From Chryseobacterium oranimense (lineage in GTDB: Bacteria > Bacteroidota > Bacteroidia > Flavobacteriales > Weeksellaceae), in the NCBI RefSeq assembly GCF_025244725.1, contig NZ_CP104203.1, positions 1,860,001-1,924,000 of the forward strand: DNA of 64,000 nt. The letters run 5' to 3'. Positions within the stretch are counted from its first letter, which is position 1. Every line of letters starts with the position of its first letter. The position numbers and the translations under genes are program-made. The notes under the pieces were generated by a model. That model was not told where the DNA came from. It was given only the letters and a program-made list of their open reading frames with translations, and made no database searches. Positions 29,534-38,760 of this stretch are shown here, one piece after another.

Positions 29534-30523
29534 ATGAAAGAAATTCTCCAATACCTGTTCAATCATCAGACTTTGTCCAAATCGGAAGCAAAGGCCACGA
29601 TGATCGAGATCGCACAGAATAAATTCAATTCTGCAGAAGTTACTGCATTTATCAGTGTTTTCCTGATGCGGAATATTACCCTGAAAGAACTGGAAGGCTT
29701 CAGGGAAGCACTGCTGCAAATGGCAGTTCCTGTACTTCTTGATACTGCGGATACCCTGGATATTGTAGGAACCGGAGGTGACGGAAAAAACACGATTAAT
29801 ATATCAACCCTTGCCGGCTTTGTGGTGGCCGGAGCGGGACAGAAAGTAGCCAAACATGGAAATTACGGAGCCTCTGCCACGACCGGATCATCCAATGTGA
29901 TGGAAGAACTTGGCTACCAGTTCAAAAGCAGTTCAGACCAGTTGAATAAAGATCTTGAAAAAGCCAATATCTGTTTTCTTCATGCACCTTATTTTCATCC
30001 GGCCCTACAGTCTGTCGGAGCTTTAAGAAAATCTCTGGGGCTGAGAACATTTTTTAATCTTCTGGGGCCTTTAGTCAATCCTGCAAAGACAAAATATTCG
30101 GTAATAGGAGTTTATAATCTTGAAATCGCCAGGATTTATCAATATCTTTTACAAAAAGAAGAGCGGGAATTTATTCTCGTTCACGGCCTGGATGGATACG
30201 ATGAAATAAGCCTTACCCAGGACAGCAAGATCATTACAAAAATTGGTGAAGAGATTTACTCTGCTGAAGATCTTGGATTTGCTTCCGTAAGTCCGGAAAG
30301 CATCAAAGGAGGTGAAACGCCTCAGGAATCAGCAAAAATTTTCAGGAATATTCTGGAAGGAAAAGGTACAATCCAGCAGAATTCCGTAGTGCTTGCCAAT
30401 GCAGCAACCGCCCTTTCCCACACTCAGAAATTCGGGACCTATGAAGATTGTGTTGCTCTGGCAAAAGAAAGCCTGGAAAGCGGAAAAGCATTAAGAAGTC
30501 TGGAATTATTGATTAATAGTTAA
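29534..30523 (+). CDS. trpD: anthranilate phosphoribosyltransferase
   Basis: This is a roughly 329-residue enzyme that joins anthranilate to PRPP. The PRPP-binding motif GTGGDGKNTIN is intact, as are KHGNYGASATTGSSNVME and LGPLVNPA. The start at 29534 (MKEILQYLF) aligns with the usual N-terminus. Earlier in-frame starts are ATG 29525 and TTG 29498, the latter overlapping the trpG stop. Translational coupling from trpG is likely. Confidence 0.93.
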   Translation: MKEILQYLFNHQTLSKSEAKATMIEIAQNKFNSAEVTAFISVFLMRNITLKELEGFREALLQMAVPVLLDTADTLDIVGTGGDGKNTINISTLAGFVVAGAGQKVAKHGNYGASATTGSSNVMEELGYQFKSSSDQLNKDLEKANICFLHAPYFHPALQSVGALRKSLGLRTFFNLLGPLVNPAKTKYSVIGVYNLEIARIYQYLLQKEEREFILVHGLDGYDEISLTQDSKIITKIGEEIYSAEDLGFASVSPESIKGGETPQESAKIFRNILEGKGTIQQNSVVLANAATALSHTQKFGTYEDCVALAKESLESGKALRSLELLINS

Positions 30524-30552
30524 TAAAGTTGCCGACAACTAAAAAAAAGAAC

Positions 30553-31332
30553 ATGACAATACTGGATAAAATTATTGAGAGAAAAAAAGAAGAAATTGCA
30601 GTTTCAAAAACGAAAATTTCAATGGAAGGATTGAAAAGTTCTGAATTTTTTGGAAGACAAAACTTTTCACTCAAAGAATGCGTCAGAAATAAAAGTGGGA
30701 TTATTGCTGAATTTAAGAGAAAATCTCCTTCAAAAGGGATCATCAATGATAAAGTTCAGCCTTTGGAAGTGGCTTCTGCCTATGAGAATTTCGGAGCATC
30801 CGGAATTTCTATCCTGACCGACAACGACTTTTTCGGAGGAAGCTTTGATGATATTTTAAAGGTAAGAAGCCATATTAACATTCCGATTCTCAGAAAAGAT
30901 TTTATGGTTGATGAATACCAGTTTTATGAAGCCAAAAGTATCGGAGCCGATGCTGTTTTACTGATTGCAGCCTGCCTGTCTCCTGTTCAGGTTCAGGAAT
31001 TCACAGAACTGGCACATAAGTTGGACCTGGAAGTTCTGCTGGAAATCCACACAGAAGACGAGCTGACGCATTTCAACTCTGAAATTGATCTCGTTGGCAT
31101 CAACAACAGAAATTTAAAGGATTTTAAAGTTGATCTTCAGCATTCCGTGCTTTTAAAAGACCAGCTTCCGAAAAATGTATTATCCGTCGCAGAAAGCGGC
31201 ATTTACAGTACGGAAGATTTTAAATTTTTAAAAGAAAAAGGATTCGACGGTTTCCTGATGGGAGAATATTTTATGAAGAATGAAAATCCTGGAGACAAAT
31301 TTGCCGAATTTATTTCTAATACAGCAATATAA
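30553..31332 (+). CDS. trpC: indole-3-glycerol-phosphate synthase
   Basis: This is a roughly 259-residue TIM-barrel enzyme that closes the indole ring. It has AEFKRKSPSKG near the N-terminus, ILRKDFMVDEYQ with a catalytic lysine, GINNRNLKDFKVDL, and the phosphate-binding VAESGI segment. It is not fused to TrpF, unlike the E. coli enzyme. The ATG at 30553 (MTILDKIIERK) was chosen over a TTG at 30529. Confidence 0.94.
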   Translation: MTILDKIIERKKEEIAVSKTKISMEGLKSSEFFGRQNFSLKECVRNKSGIIAEFKRKSPSKGIINDKVQPLEVASAYENFGASGISILTDNDFFGGSFDDILKVRSHINIPILRKDFMVDEYQFYEAKSIGADAVLLIAACLSPVQVQEFTELAHKLDLEVLLEIHTEDELTHFNSEIDLVGINNRNLKDFKVDLQHSVLLKDQLPKNVLSVAESGIYSTEDFKFLKEKGFDGFLMGEYFMKNENPGDKFAEFISNTAI

Positions 31333-31350
31333 AAGCTTATCAATTTAACA

Positions 31351-32010
31351 ATGAATAAAGATCAGCCAGCTAAACTGAAAGTATGTGGAATGACTCAATT
31401 GGATCAGATTCACGAACTGATTTCCATGAAAACAGATTTTCTCGGTTTTATTTTCTATGAAAAATCACCGAGATATGTTCTGAATCACTTGAGTTTGGAA
31501 GATATTTTGAAAATAGACCATTCCGGAAAAACAGGGGTTTTTGTGAATGAAGAAACAGATAAAATTACAGAGATCGCAGAAAAAGCAGGATTGAATATGG
31601 TCCAGCTTCACGGTGATGAAACTAAAGATTTTGTTAACCAATTAAAGCAAAGCCTGAGTCCGGAGATTAAAATTATAAAAGCCATCAGAATCGGAAATAA
31701 TGATCCGGAAACGATAGACAAAATAGAAAAAATGATAAATTCCCAGGTTTCAACGGTAGATTATTTCCTCTTCGATACGGATAGTAAAGCCTTCGGAGGA
31801 ACAGGAAAACAGTTTGACTGGACGGTGCTGAACGAATTTGAAATCCCGCTTCCTTATTTTCTGAGTGGTGGTATTTCGGAAGAAAATATTGAAAATATCA
31901 GTCTTTTGAACCAAAAGCCTTTTACAATAGATATCAATTCAAAATTTGAACTGGAACCGGGAATTAAAGACCTTGAAAAAATAAGAAAATTCATTTCGAA
32001 AACGTTCTAA
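31351..32010 (+). CDS. trpF: phosphoribosylanthranilate isomerase
   Basis: This 219-residue TIM-barrel isomerase has the catalytic cysteine in LKVCGMT near the N-terminus, VQLHGDE, the FDTDSKAFGGTGKQFDW active-site loop and LSGGI at the phosphate site. It performs the Amadori rearrangement between the TrpD and TrpC steps. It starts 18 bp after trpC. Confidence 0.93.
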   Translation: MNKDQPAKLKVCGMTQLDQIHELISMKTDFLGFIFYEKSPRYVLNHLSLEDILKIDHSGKTGVFVNEETDKITEIAEKAGLNMVQLHGDETKDFVNQLKQSLSPEIKIIKAIRIGNNDPETIDKIEKMINSQVSTVDYFLFDTDSKAFGGTGKQFDWTVLNEFEIPLPYFLSGGISEENIENISLLNQKPFTIDINSKFELEPGIKDLEKIRKFISKTF

Positions 32011-32036
32011 AAAAACGGCTGAAAAAAATACACAAG

Positions 32037-32561
32037 ATGATGAACATACACCTGCTAAAAAAAACATTTTATAAAACCCTGTTTCCGCCCAGGTTTGGAA
32101 ACAAAAAAATACAGGATCTGTACAATTTTGTTTCTCAGAATGACAGCGATGCGGAATACTGGACTATAGACGGGCAGTTGCAGGAATTTATCGAAATTAT
32201 CAAAATATTTGATGAGACTGATGTCCAGTATTTCTTTGAAAGAATCGGACTCTGGAACAGCTATTACCTTGTAATTATTTCCGATAAATTTTTAGACAAC
32301 CATGTGAAGGCAAATATCAAATACGATCTGGGAAAAGTTTATGCTAAAATTTTTCTGCTTTATGAAGATTCTGATCCTTATTTCTTGATTGACAACCTGG
32401 AAATTGCCGTTACCATGTATGATTCGAAAATAGATATTGCCACCTTAATTGATCTGATCAGCAAAATTGAATTGCTTCATCATAAAAAACTGATCACGAG
32501 ACAGCAACGAAATCATAACATACAATTTATCAATAGTTTAACCGATGAATTATCAAATTAA
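32037..32561 (+). CDS. unknown protein encoded inside the trp operon
   Basis: This 174-residue protein is acidic and aromatic, predicted mostly helical, with no signal peptide and no membrane segment. I do not recognise a family. It has a basic N-terminus (HLLKKTFYKTLFPP) and repeated Tyr/Asp-rich helices (SDAEYWTIDGQLQEF, YDLGKVYAKIFLLYEDSD). It follows trpF by 26 bp and overlaps the next gene by 17 bp, so it is expressed with tryptophan biosynthesis. A second start codon lies at 32040. Confidence 0.6.
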   Translation: MMNIHLLKKTFYKTLFPPRFGNKKIQDLYNFVSQNDSDAEYWTIDGQLQEFIEIIKIFDETDVQYFFERIGLWNSYYLVIISDKFLDNHVKANIKYDLGKVYAKIFLLYEDSDPYFLIDNLEIAVTMYDSKIDIATLIDLISKIELLHHKKLITRQQRNHNIQFINSLTDELSN

Positions 32562-33084
32562 AGTGCCGGATGAACTCACGGATCACGAAACAGAACATAT
32601 TCTGAACCTTTGGGAAGTCCCTGAATGGAAAGAAATGACACCTTCCGGCTTCCGGAGCTTTTTTAAAGATTCGGAATTTCATATGCTATCAGATTCCGGA
32701 AATGAAATATTGGCAGTGATACGGCTCAACCTTAATTTTACTTTGGAAATATCTAGAAAACAGTACACTTTTGCAGAGGCAGTCGGACTCGTTTCTTCTC
32801 AGGAGAAAAAACGCTACGGCTCTCAGCTCGTTCAGCTTTTTAAAGAAAACATGATTCAAAGGAATACAGAAACCATAGGGTTCTGTGCTACCGGTCTTCG
32901 GCCCTTTTATCAAAAATGTAATATTGAAATCCTGCAAAACAGTGCTAAAGCCATTCTTGAAAACACTAAAGACGGGTGGATCAGCTCTGAAGACGATGAT
33001 ATTTTGATTTTTAATGCTTCCGGTGAAACCAAAGAGCTTCTAAAAGAACTCGGACCGGGAAAAAATGCTTATTTAATTGACTAA
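32545..33084 (+). CDS. GNAT-like N-acetyltransferase inside the trp operon
   Basis: This 179-residue protein has features of the GNAT fold. A central strand ([10 protein letters not shown]) leads to a basic acyl-CoA pyrophosphate loop ([13 protein letters not shown]) and then a late strand-helix pair ([18 protein letters not shown]). The substrate is unknown. It overlaps the preceding unknown gene by 17 bp and ends 11 bp before trpB, so the pair is a two-gene insertion between trpF and trpB. The family assignment rests on motif shape only. Confidence 0.6.
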   Translation: MNYQIKVPDELTDHETEHILNLWEVPEWKEMTPSGFRSFFKDSEFHMLSDSGNEILAVIRLNLNFTLEISRKQYTFAEAVGLVSSQEKKRYGSQLVQLFKENMIQRNTETIGFCATGLRPFYQKCNIEILQNSAKAILENTKDGWISSEDDDILIFNASGETKELLKELGPGKNAYLID

Positions 33085-33095
33085 AAAACAATACA

Positions 33096-34280
33096 ATGAA
33101 TTATAGAAACCCTGATGAACATGGATATTATGGTGAATTCGGAGGCGCTTTCATCCCCGAAATGCTATATCCGAATGTAGAGGAACTTCAGAAAAACTAT
33201 CTTGAGATCATAGAATCTGAAGAATTTCAGAATGAGTACCAGGACCTGCTTAAAAACTACGTAGGACGGGCCACTCCGCTTTATTTTGCTAAAAATTTAA
33301 GTCAGAAGTACAATACTCAGATTTATTTAAAAAGAGAAGACCTCAACCATACCGGAGCCCATAAAATCAACAATGCTTTGGGACAGGTTCTTCTTGCCAA
33401 ACGCCTTGGAAAAACAAGAATCATTGCAGAAACAGGAGCCGGACAACACGGTGTGGCCACAGCTACGGCCTGCGCCCTGCTTGGGCTGGAATGCATCGTT
33501 TATATGGGTGAAATCGACATCCAGCGCCAGGCCCCGAATGTGGCAAGAATGAAAATGCTTGGGGCAGAAGTTATTCCGGCAACATCAGGCTCCAAAACCC
33601 TGAAAGATGCTGTAAATGAAGCTCTAAGAGACTGGATCAACAATTCCGTGACCACTCATTATGTAATCGGAAGTGTGGTGGGGCCCCATCCTTTTCCTGA
33701 TCTGGTGGCCAGGTTCCAGAGTATTATTTCAAAAGAAATCAGAGAACAGCTGAAAGAGAAAGTTGGTAGAGAAAACCCGGATTATGTAATTGCGTGTGTA
33801 GGCGGAGGAAGTAATGCCGCAGGAACTTTTTACCATTTTGTAGAAGAAAAAGAGGTGAAGATCATTGCCGCAGAAGCCGGCGGTCTTGGCGTAGATTCAG
33901 GAAAATCTGCCGCCACCACTTTCCTGGGAACACTTGGTGTTCTTCACGGAAGCAAAAGTCTTGTCATGCAGACTGAGGACGGTCAGGTGATTGAGCCCCA
34001 CTCTATTTCTGCAGGTCTGGATTATCCGGGAATCGGGCCTTTCCATGCTCATCTGTTTAAAGAAAAAAGAGCGGAATTCTTCAGCATCAATGATGAGGAA
34101 GCTTTACAATCTGCTTTTGAACTTACAAAACTTGAAGGAATCATCCCTGCACTGGAAAGCTCACATGCGCTGGCAGTTCTGGATAAAAAGAAATTCCGTG
34201 AAGAAGACATTGTTGTGATCTGTTTGAGCGGCCGCGGCGATAAGGATATGGAAACGTATTTAAGAGAAATTAGAAGTTAG
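33096..34280 (+). CDS. trpB: tryptophan synthase beta subunit
   Basis: This 394-residue PLP enzyme condenses indole with serine. The PLP lysine is Lys90 in HTGAHKIN. The phosphate-binding glycine loop [10 protein letters not shown] and [10 protein letters not shown] are intact. Its N-terminus [18 protein letters not shown] is typical of TrpB1. It partners with TrpA, whose gene follows after an 87-bp gap that holds a palindromic element. Confidence 0.96.
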   Translation: MNYRNPDEHGYYGEFGGAFIPEMLYPNVEELQKNYLEIIESEEFQNEYQDLLKNYVGRATPLYFAKNLSQKYNTQIYLKREDLNHTGAHKINNALGQVLLAKRLGKTRIIAETGAGQHGVATATACALLGLECIVYMGEIDIQRQAPNVARMKMLGAEVIPATSGSKTLKDAVNEALRDWINNSVTTHYVIGSVVGPHPFPDLVARFQSIISKEIREQLKEKVGRENPDYVIACVGGGSNAAGTFYHFVEEKEVKIIAAEAGGLGVDSGKSAATTFLGTLGVLHGSKSLVMQTEDGQVIEPHSISAGLDYPGIGPFHAHLFKEKRAEFFSINDEEALQSAFELTKLEGIIPALESSHALAVLDKKKFREEDIVVICLSGRGDKDMETYLREIRS

Positions 34281-34355
34281 AGATTAGAAATTAGTTTCTC
34301 CAACTTTGAATTGTAACATTCCCTTCTAACTTCTAACCTCTAATTTCTAACCTCT
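34279..34355. repeat. palindromic TAGAAATTAG element between trpB and trpA
   Basis: Bases 34279-34294 and 34340-34355 are reverse complements with one mismatch, and the flanks contain further TTAGAAGTTAG-type units. It overlaps the trpB stop codon and fills most of the gap to trpA. It is a second palindrome inside the trp operon, unrelated in sequence to the one after trpE. Confidence 0.75.
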
Positions 34356-34367
34356 ATTATAAAAAAA

Positions 34368-35102
34368 ATGAAAAAACTAAATATATATTTCACAGCAGGA
34401 ATTCCGCAACTGGAAGATACCGCTGATATTATAAAACTTATTCAGGATGCCGGTGCTGATATGATGGAAATCGGAATGCCTTATTCTGATCCGGTAGCAG
34501 ATGGTCCTGTGATCCAACAGGCCCACGAACTGGCACTAAAAAACGGAATGACCATTGAAAAACTGTTCTCTCAACTGAAAACAGTGAAAAATGATATTCA
34601 TATTCCGGTTATCCTGATGGGATATATCAACCCTGTTTTAAGCTTCGGCTTTGAGAAATTCTGTCGTGAGTGTTCGGAAAGCGGAGTTTCAGGGCTTATT
34701 ATTCCCGATCTTCCGCCTATTGAATTCGAGAACAATTATCAGCAGATTTTAAAAAAGTACAGCCTTAATTTTACATTCCTCGTTACTCCTGAAACTTCCG
34801 ATGAAAGAATTCTGTATTTAGATTCTTTAAGCTCAGGATTCCTGTATGCCGTAAGTTCCTCATCTACCACAGGAAACGATAATGCCGTTCTTAAAAATGA
34901 AAATTATCTTTCCCGTCTGGCATCACTTACTTTAAAAAATCCCGTGATGATAGGATTCGGTATCAAATCCAAAGAAGATTTTGAGAATGTAACGGAAAAA
35001 GCAGCCGGGGGAATTATAGGAACTGCCTTTGTCAATACCCTTCTGAACCATAAAGACTGGAAGAATGCTGCCATAGATTTTATCCATGCTGTAAAAGGTT
35101 AA
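34368..35102 (+). CDS. trpA: tryptophan synthase alpha subunit
   Basis: This 244-residue TIM barrel cleaves indole-3-glycerol phosphate to indole and glyceraldehyde 3-phosphate. The catalytic pair is Glu34 and Asp45 in MMEIGMPYSDPVADGPVI. GLIIPDLPPIE and the late phosphate site (IGFGIKSKEDF) are present. The N-terminus is short because the protein begins directly at the first strand (KKLNIYFTAGIP). It is the last trp gene. Confidence 0.95.
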   Translation: MKKLNIYFTAGIPQLEDTADIIKLIQDAGADMMEIGMPYSDPVADGPVIQQAHELALKNGMTIEKLFSQLKTVKNDIHIPVILMGYINPVLSFGFEKFCRECSESGVSGLIIPDLPPIEFENNYQQILKKYSLNFTFLVTPETSDERILYLDSLSSGFLYAVSSSSTTGNDNAVLKNENYLSRLASLTLKNPVMIGFGIKSKEDFENVTEKAAGGIIGTAFVNTLLNHKDWKNAAIDFIHAVKG

Positions 35103-35109
35103 AATTCAC

Positions 35110-35117
35110 TAAATTTG
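35110..35117 (+). promoter_or_regulatory. -7 box upstream of lipB
   Basis: TAAATTTG matches TAnnTTTG. It lies 65 bp before the lipB start and just after trpA, so lipB may have its own promoter. No clear -33 TTG was seen. Confidence 0.4.
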
Positions 35118-35182
35118 TATGTCAGAAAAATGGCACGGAATCACAATCCGGTACGCCCATTAAAAGAAACAGACATCAGCAT

Positions 35183-35917
35183 ATGAATACACATCAAAAT
35201 AAATCAGTAGAATTTGAAGACCTGGGTATAAAAGAATATCAGCCTGCCTGGGATTATCAGGAAAGCCTGATGAAGAATATTATTGATACCAAGATAAAAA
35301 ACCGCGATTTACCTGCAGAACAGCATATCATTACTCCAAATCATTTTTTATTGGTGGAGCATCCCCATGTGTATACCTTGGGAAAAAGCGGCCATGAAGA
35401 AAATATGCTTGCAAGCATCGACAAACTGAAGGAAATAGATGCCACTTTCGTAAAAGTAAACCGTGGCGGAGATATCACTTATCACGGTTATGGTCAGGTG
35501 GTAGGATATCCCGTCCTTGATCTTGAAAATTTCTTTACAGATATTCACAAGTATATGCGGAAACTGGAAGAAGTGATCATCAGGACGATTGGCGAATACG
35601 GTCTTAAAGGAGAACGTTCCGAAGGAGAAACCGGAGTATGGCTGGATGTGGGAAAACCTTATGCCAGAAAGATCTGTGCAATGGGGGTAAAAGCTTCCCG
35701 ATGGGTAACCCTTCACGGTTTTGCTTTGAATGTGAATACCGATATGCGCTATTTCGAATACATTATTCCGTGCGGAATCAAAGACAAGCAGGTAACTTCT
35801 TTAAAAAGAGAACTTGAAAGAGAACTTTCCCCTGAAGAAATGGAAGACCTGAAAGCAAAGATCAGAAAACATTTTGCAGATGTCTTTGAAGCCGAGCTTG
35901 TCACTAAAGTTGTTTGA
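35183..35917 (+). CDS. lipB: octanoyltransferase (lipoate biosynthesis)
   Basis: This 244-residue LipB transfers octanoyl groups from ACP to lipoyl domains. It has NRGGDITYHGYGQVVGYP, the catalytic lysine region KICAMGVKASR (Lys163) and the nucleophile Cys197 in IIPCGI. The cytoplasmic enzyme feeds LipA. It follows trpA by 80 bp with a possible own promoter, so the link to the trp operon may be positional only. Confidence 0.94.
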   Translation: MNTHQNKSVEFEDLGIKEYQPAWDYQESLMKNIIDTKIKNRDLPAEQHIITPNHFLLVEHPHVYTLGKSGHEENMLASIDKLKEIDATFVKVNRGGDITYHGYGQVVGYPVLDLENFFTDIHKYMRKLEEVIIRTIGEYGLKGERSEGETGVWLDVGKPYARKICAMGVKASRWVTLHGFALNVNTDMRYFEYIIPCGIKDKQVTSLKRELERELSPEEMEDLKAKIRKHFADVFEAELVTKVV

Positions 35918-35945
35918 TAATAACAGCTAAAAATTTCCATCAAAG

Positions 35946-36809
35946 ATGTTTTTTCACTTTCCGCCTAAAAAAGCTGATACCAATGACCCTACTTTCCTGG
36001 TTGTTGAAAATACTTTTTTTGCAAAATTTAAACGGGAAAATAAAACAGCCACCAAAACCGTATTTCTTACGCAGGATACATTGGTATTCATATTGAAAGG
36101 GAATAAGCATCTGCATATTGACAATGAAACTATAACAGTCAGCTCCAATGAGATCATTTTCCTGAAGAAAGGAATTTATGCGATGGCGGAATATTTTGAG
36201 GAAGGCCTCAATTTTGAAGCGATCCTATTGTTTCTGAATCCTCAGATTGTACAGGAAGTGATCTCTGAGTATGGGCTCAATATCAACCATACTGTCCATG
36301 ATGTTCAGTTTTTGAAACTATCCACTAATAAAATTATTGAAATATATAAAGAACAGCTTCAGGAGTATTTTGCCAACAACAGTTTAAAAGACAAGGGCAT
36401 TTTGCTTCTTAAGCAGAAAGAAATTCTGTTTTATATTCTTAAAACAATGCCACTCGCGCAGACCATGGCTTTCTGGAGCTCTGTAGTCTCAACTTCAACG
36501 GAAAGCATGATCTATATTGTAGAAAAGTACCTCTTCCGGAATTTATCGGTGGAAGATCTTGCCAGGCTTACTAACAGAAGTGTTTCCACCTTTAAAAGAG
36601 AATTCAATGCTGTATATGGCTGTCCTCCCAAGAAATGGATCAACCAGAAACGCCTGGAACATGCAAAGCTTCTCCTGAATAATTCAAAAGATACCATTTC
36701 CCAGATATCAGACCAGTGTGGATTTGATAATGCTTCCTATTTTACCAGATCATTTAAAAAAATATACGGACTTACTCCTTCCGATTTCCGGACGAATTGT
36801 TATACATAA
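35946..36809 (+). CDS. AraC family transcriptional regulator
   Basis: This 287-residue regulator has an N-terminal cupin-like sensing part and a C-terminal double HTH. The recognition regions are LSVEDLARLTNRSVSTFKREF and ISQISDQCGFDNASYFTRSFKKIYGLTPSDF. An N-terminal Phe/Lys-rich stretch (FFHFPPKKAD) precedes the sensor. The SDR gene at 36869 follows 59 bp downstream in the same direction and is its likely target or operon mate. The effector is unknown. Confidence 0.88.
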   Translation: MFFHFPPKKADTNDPTFLVVENTFFAKFKRENKTATKTVFLTQDTLVFILKGNKHLHIDNETITVSSNEIIFLKKGIYAMAEYFEEGLNFEAILLFLNPQIVQEVISEYGLNINHTVHDVQFLKLSTNKIIEIYKEQLQEYFANNSLKDKGILLLKQKEILFYILKTMPLAQTMAFWSSVVSTSTESMIYIVEKYLFRNLSVEDLARLTNRSVSTFKREFNAVYGCPPKKWINQKRLEHAKLLLNNSKDTISQISDQCGFDNASYFTRSFKKIYGLTPSDFRTNCYT

Positions 36810-36868
36810 TGAACTTTTTGTACTAACGCGCTGACTGCTCCTATCATTAATTTTGAATAAAAAATTAT

Positions 36869-37471
36869 ATGAAAATATTAATTGTAGGTGGCAACGGAAC
36901 CATTGGAAAAAAAGTAAAAGAATCCTTACAGAGCAATCACGAAATAATTACTGCCGGAAGAAATAGCGGGGATATCAGCGTGGATATTTCTGATAAAAAT
37001 TCCATCCGGAAAATGTTTGAACAGCTGAAAACCGTTGATGCCTGTATCTGTACAGCGGGAACTGGTTTTTATGGCGATTATTATTCAATGACTGAAGAAG
37101 ATATGCTTCCCGGAATAAAAGGGAAATTAATAGGCCAGATGAATCTTGTCCTCATCGGTAAAGATTTCCTGTCCAGGGAAGGCTCATTTACCCTTACCTC
37201 GGGCATTGCCGCAGAACATCCTGCTAAAAACGGAGCGACAGTAGCTATGATAAACGGTGCCATTAACAGTTTTGTTCTTGCATCAGCGCAGGAGCTCAAA
37301 AATGATTTAAGAATTAATGCTGTAAGCCCCGGACTTGTTGAGGACAGTTTTGAAAAATATAAAGGTTTGTTTCCGGGATATAATCTTGCCCCGATGAATA
37401 AGGTTGTTAATGCTTATATTTTAAGTACAGAAGGCGGCGTAAACGGAAAAATTCTAAAAGTGTATTCATAG
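36869..37471 (+). CDS. short-chain dehydrogenase
   Basis: This 200-residue small SDR has the cofactor motif GGNGTIG near the N-terminus and the basic AGR after the second strand, suggesting NADPH. The canonical YxxxK is not seen. The corresponding region reads GATVAMINGAIN, so the catalytic tyrosine appears to be missing. This type is annotated as SDR in many genomes without a known substrate. It is paired with the AraC gene upstream and followed by a terminator. Confidence 0.75.
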   Translation: MKILIVGGNGTIGKKVKESLQSNHEIITAGRNSGDISVDISDKNSIRKMFEQLKTVDACICTAGTGFYGDYYSMTEEDMLPGIKGKLIGQMNLVLIGKDFLSREGSFTLTSGIAAEHPAKNGATVAMINGAINSFVLASAQELKNDLRINAVSPGLVEDSFEKYKGLFPGYNLAPMNKVVNAYILSTEGGVNGKILKVYS

Positions 37472-37787
37472 ATAAAATTGCTTGCAGTCAGTAAATCATT
37501 TTTCTTTTTCAATATACATCCCACCATTCTGATGTGTGGGATTTTTATATTTTACAATTTCATAAATTTCATCAATCCAGCACCAATGCACCTTTACACA
37601 CATATAAAACAAAGGTTTTAATGAATAATTATTAAAATAATTGAATTTTTATGAAAAATAATTTGTTGGTATTCTATTTTTATTTACTTTTAATATCACA
37701 ACAAAGTGAACTATTTTACAGGAAACTTTATATAAAACAGCACACACCAAAACTTAGAACAATATATTTATTACTAATCACCAAAAT
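37472..37787. other. 316-bp gap before the protein-glutaminase gene
   Basis: The gap holds a terminator near its start (37518-37546) and then A/T-rich DNA that should contain the protein-glutaminase promoter. No consensus TAnnTTTG was found. A 46-codon ORF from 37651 ends at 37791, overlapping the next start codon as ATGA (see findings). It is not called as a gene. Confidence 0.5.
37518..37546 (+). terminator. terminator after the AraC-SDR pair
   Basis: ATCCCAC (37518-37524) pairs with GTGGGAT (37536-37542), followed by TTTT. It lies 47 bp after the SDR stop. Confidence 0.65.
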
Positions 37788-38750
37788 ATGAGAATTATGA
37801 GAAAATTTTTGTTATCAATGATGGTATTTGTGGCAGCCGTGTCATTTAATTCCTGTACAGACTCCAATGCAGAACAGCAGATGAGTCAGAACGAAGCAAA
37901 CATCAAAACTTTAACGGATCTGGGGAAAACCGTTCCGGTAGGGATAGAAGATGAAAACGGTACTCTGAAAGTATCTTTCATTGTTACCGCTCAGTTCTAT
38001 ACCATAACGCCCACGAAAGAAAATGAAAAGTACATCAATCTGATCAGAGAAGCGGTAAAGAACGAATCTCCTATCCAGGTTTTCATTAAACCTAACACTC
38101 ATGAAATTGCCAAAGTGGAAAAAGGAAACGAAGAAGACATCCGTTTTTTCAAATCGGCTTACACCAAAGAGGTTAAAAATGAGACCAGCAAATTAACAAG
38201 CGTTCTTCCCAATGTAGCAACACTAAACAGCATGTTTGCCCTGATCAAAAATCAGGCTTGCGGTACTTCTACGGCATCTTCGCCCTGCATTACCTTCAGA
38301 TATCCTGTAGACGGATGCTATGCAAGAGCTCATAAAATGAGACAAATCCTGATCAATAACGGCTACGACTGTGAGAAACAGTTTGTATATGGAAATTTAA
38401 AAGCATCCACCGGTACCTGCTGTGTGGCATGGAGCTATCACGTTGCCATCCTTGTAAGCTATAAAAACGCTTCAGGCGTTACTGAAAAAAGAATTATTGA
38501 CCCTTCCCTTTTCCCAAGCGGACCTGTTACGGATACAGCCTGGAGAAATGCCTGCATTAATACAAGCTGCGGATCTGCCTCTGTATCATCTTACGCCAAT
38601 ACAGCCGGGAATGTTTACTACAGAAGCCCTGGTGCGTCTTATCTTTATGATGATAATCTGGTGAACACCAACTGCGTACTGAATATTTTCTCTTCCCTTT
38701 CAGGATGCTCTCCTTCACCGGCTCCAAGTGTGGCAAGCTGTGGATTTTAA
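37788..38750 (+). CDS. protein-glutaminase (protein deamidase) precursor
   Basis: This 320-residue preproenzyme matches the Chryseobacterium proteolyticum protein-glutaminase (EC 3.5.1.44), which deamidates glutamine side chains in intact proteins. The signal peptide (to about residue 23, ending SFNSC) is followed by a propeptide to about residue 135. The mature part, starting near LTSVLPN, is 185 residues, the length of the known mature enzyme. The catalytic triad falls at Cys177, His218 and Asp238, which equal mature positions 42, 83 and 103 as in the described enzyme. The mature part has many cysteines, consistent with disulfides. NSC after the signal core could also be a lipobox. A second ATG at 37797 is an alternative start. 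No protease gene for propeptide removal is nearby. Confidence 0.92.
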   Translation: MRIMRKFLLSMMVFVAAVSFNSCTDSNAEQQMSQNEANIKTLTDLGKTVPVGIEDENGTLKVSFIVTAQFYTITPTKENEKYINLIREAVKNESPIQVFIKPNTHEIAKVEKGNEEDIRFFKSAYTKEVKNETSKLTSVLPNVATLNSMFALIKNQACGTSTASSPCITFRYPVDGCYARAHKMRQILINNGYDCEKQFVYGNLKASTGTCCVAWSYHVAILVSYKNASGVTEKRIIDPSLFPSGPVTDTAWRNACINTSCGSASVSSYANTAGNVYYRSPGASYLYDDNLVNTNCVLNIFSSLSGCSPSPAPSVASCGF

Positions 38751-38760
38751 TTAATTTAAA

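Noticed and set aside
35119..35163. 14-codon ORF directly after the -7 box upstream of lipB
   Set aside because: The ATG is only 1 bp from the box, and the peptide has no codon pattern that suggests attenuation.
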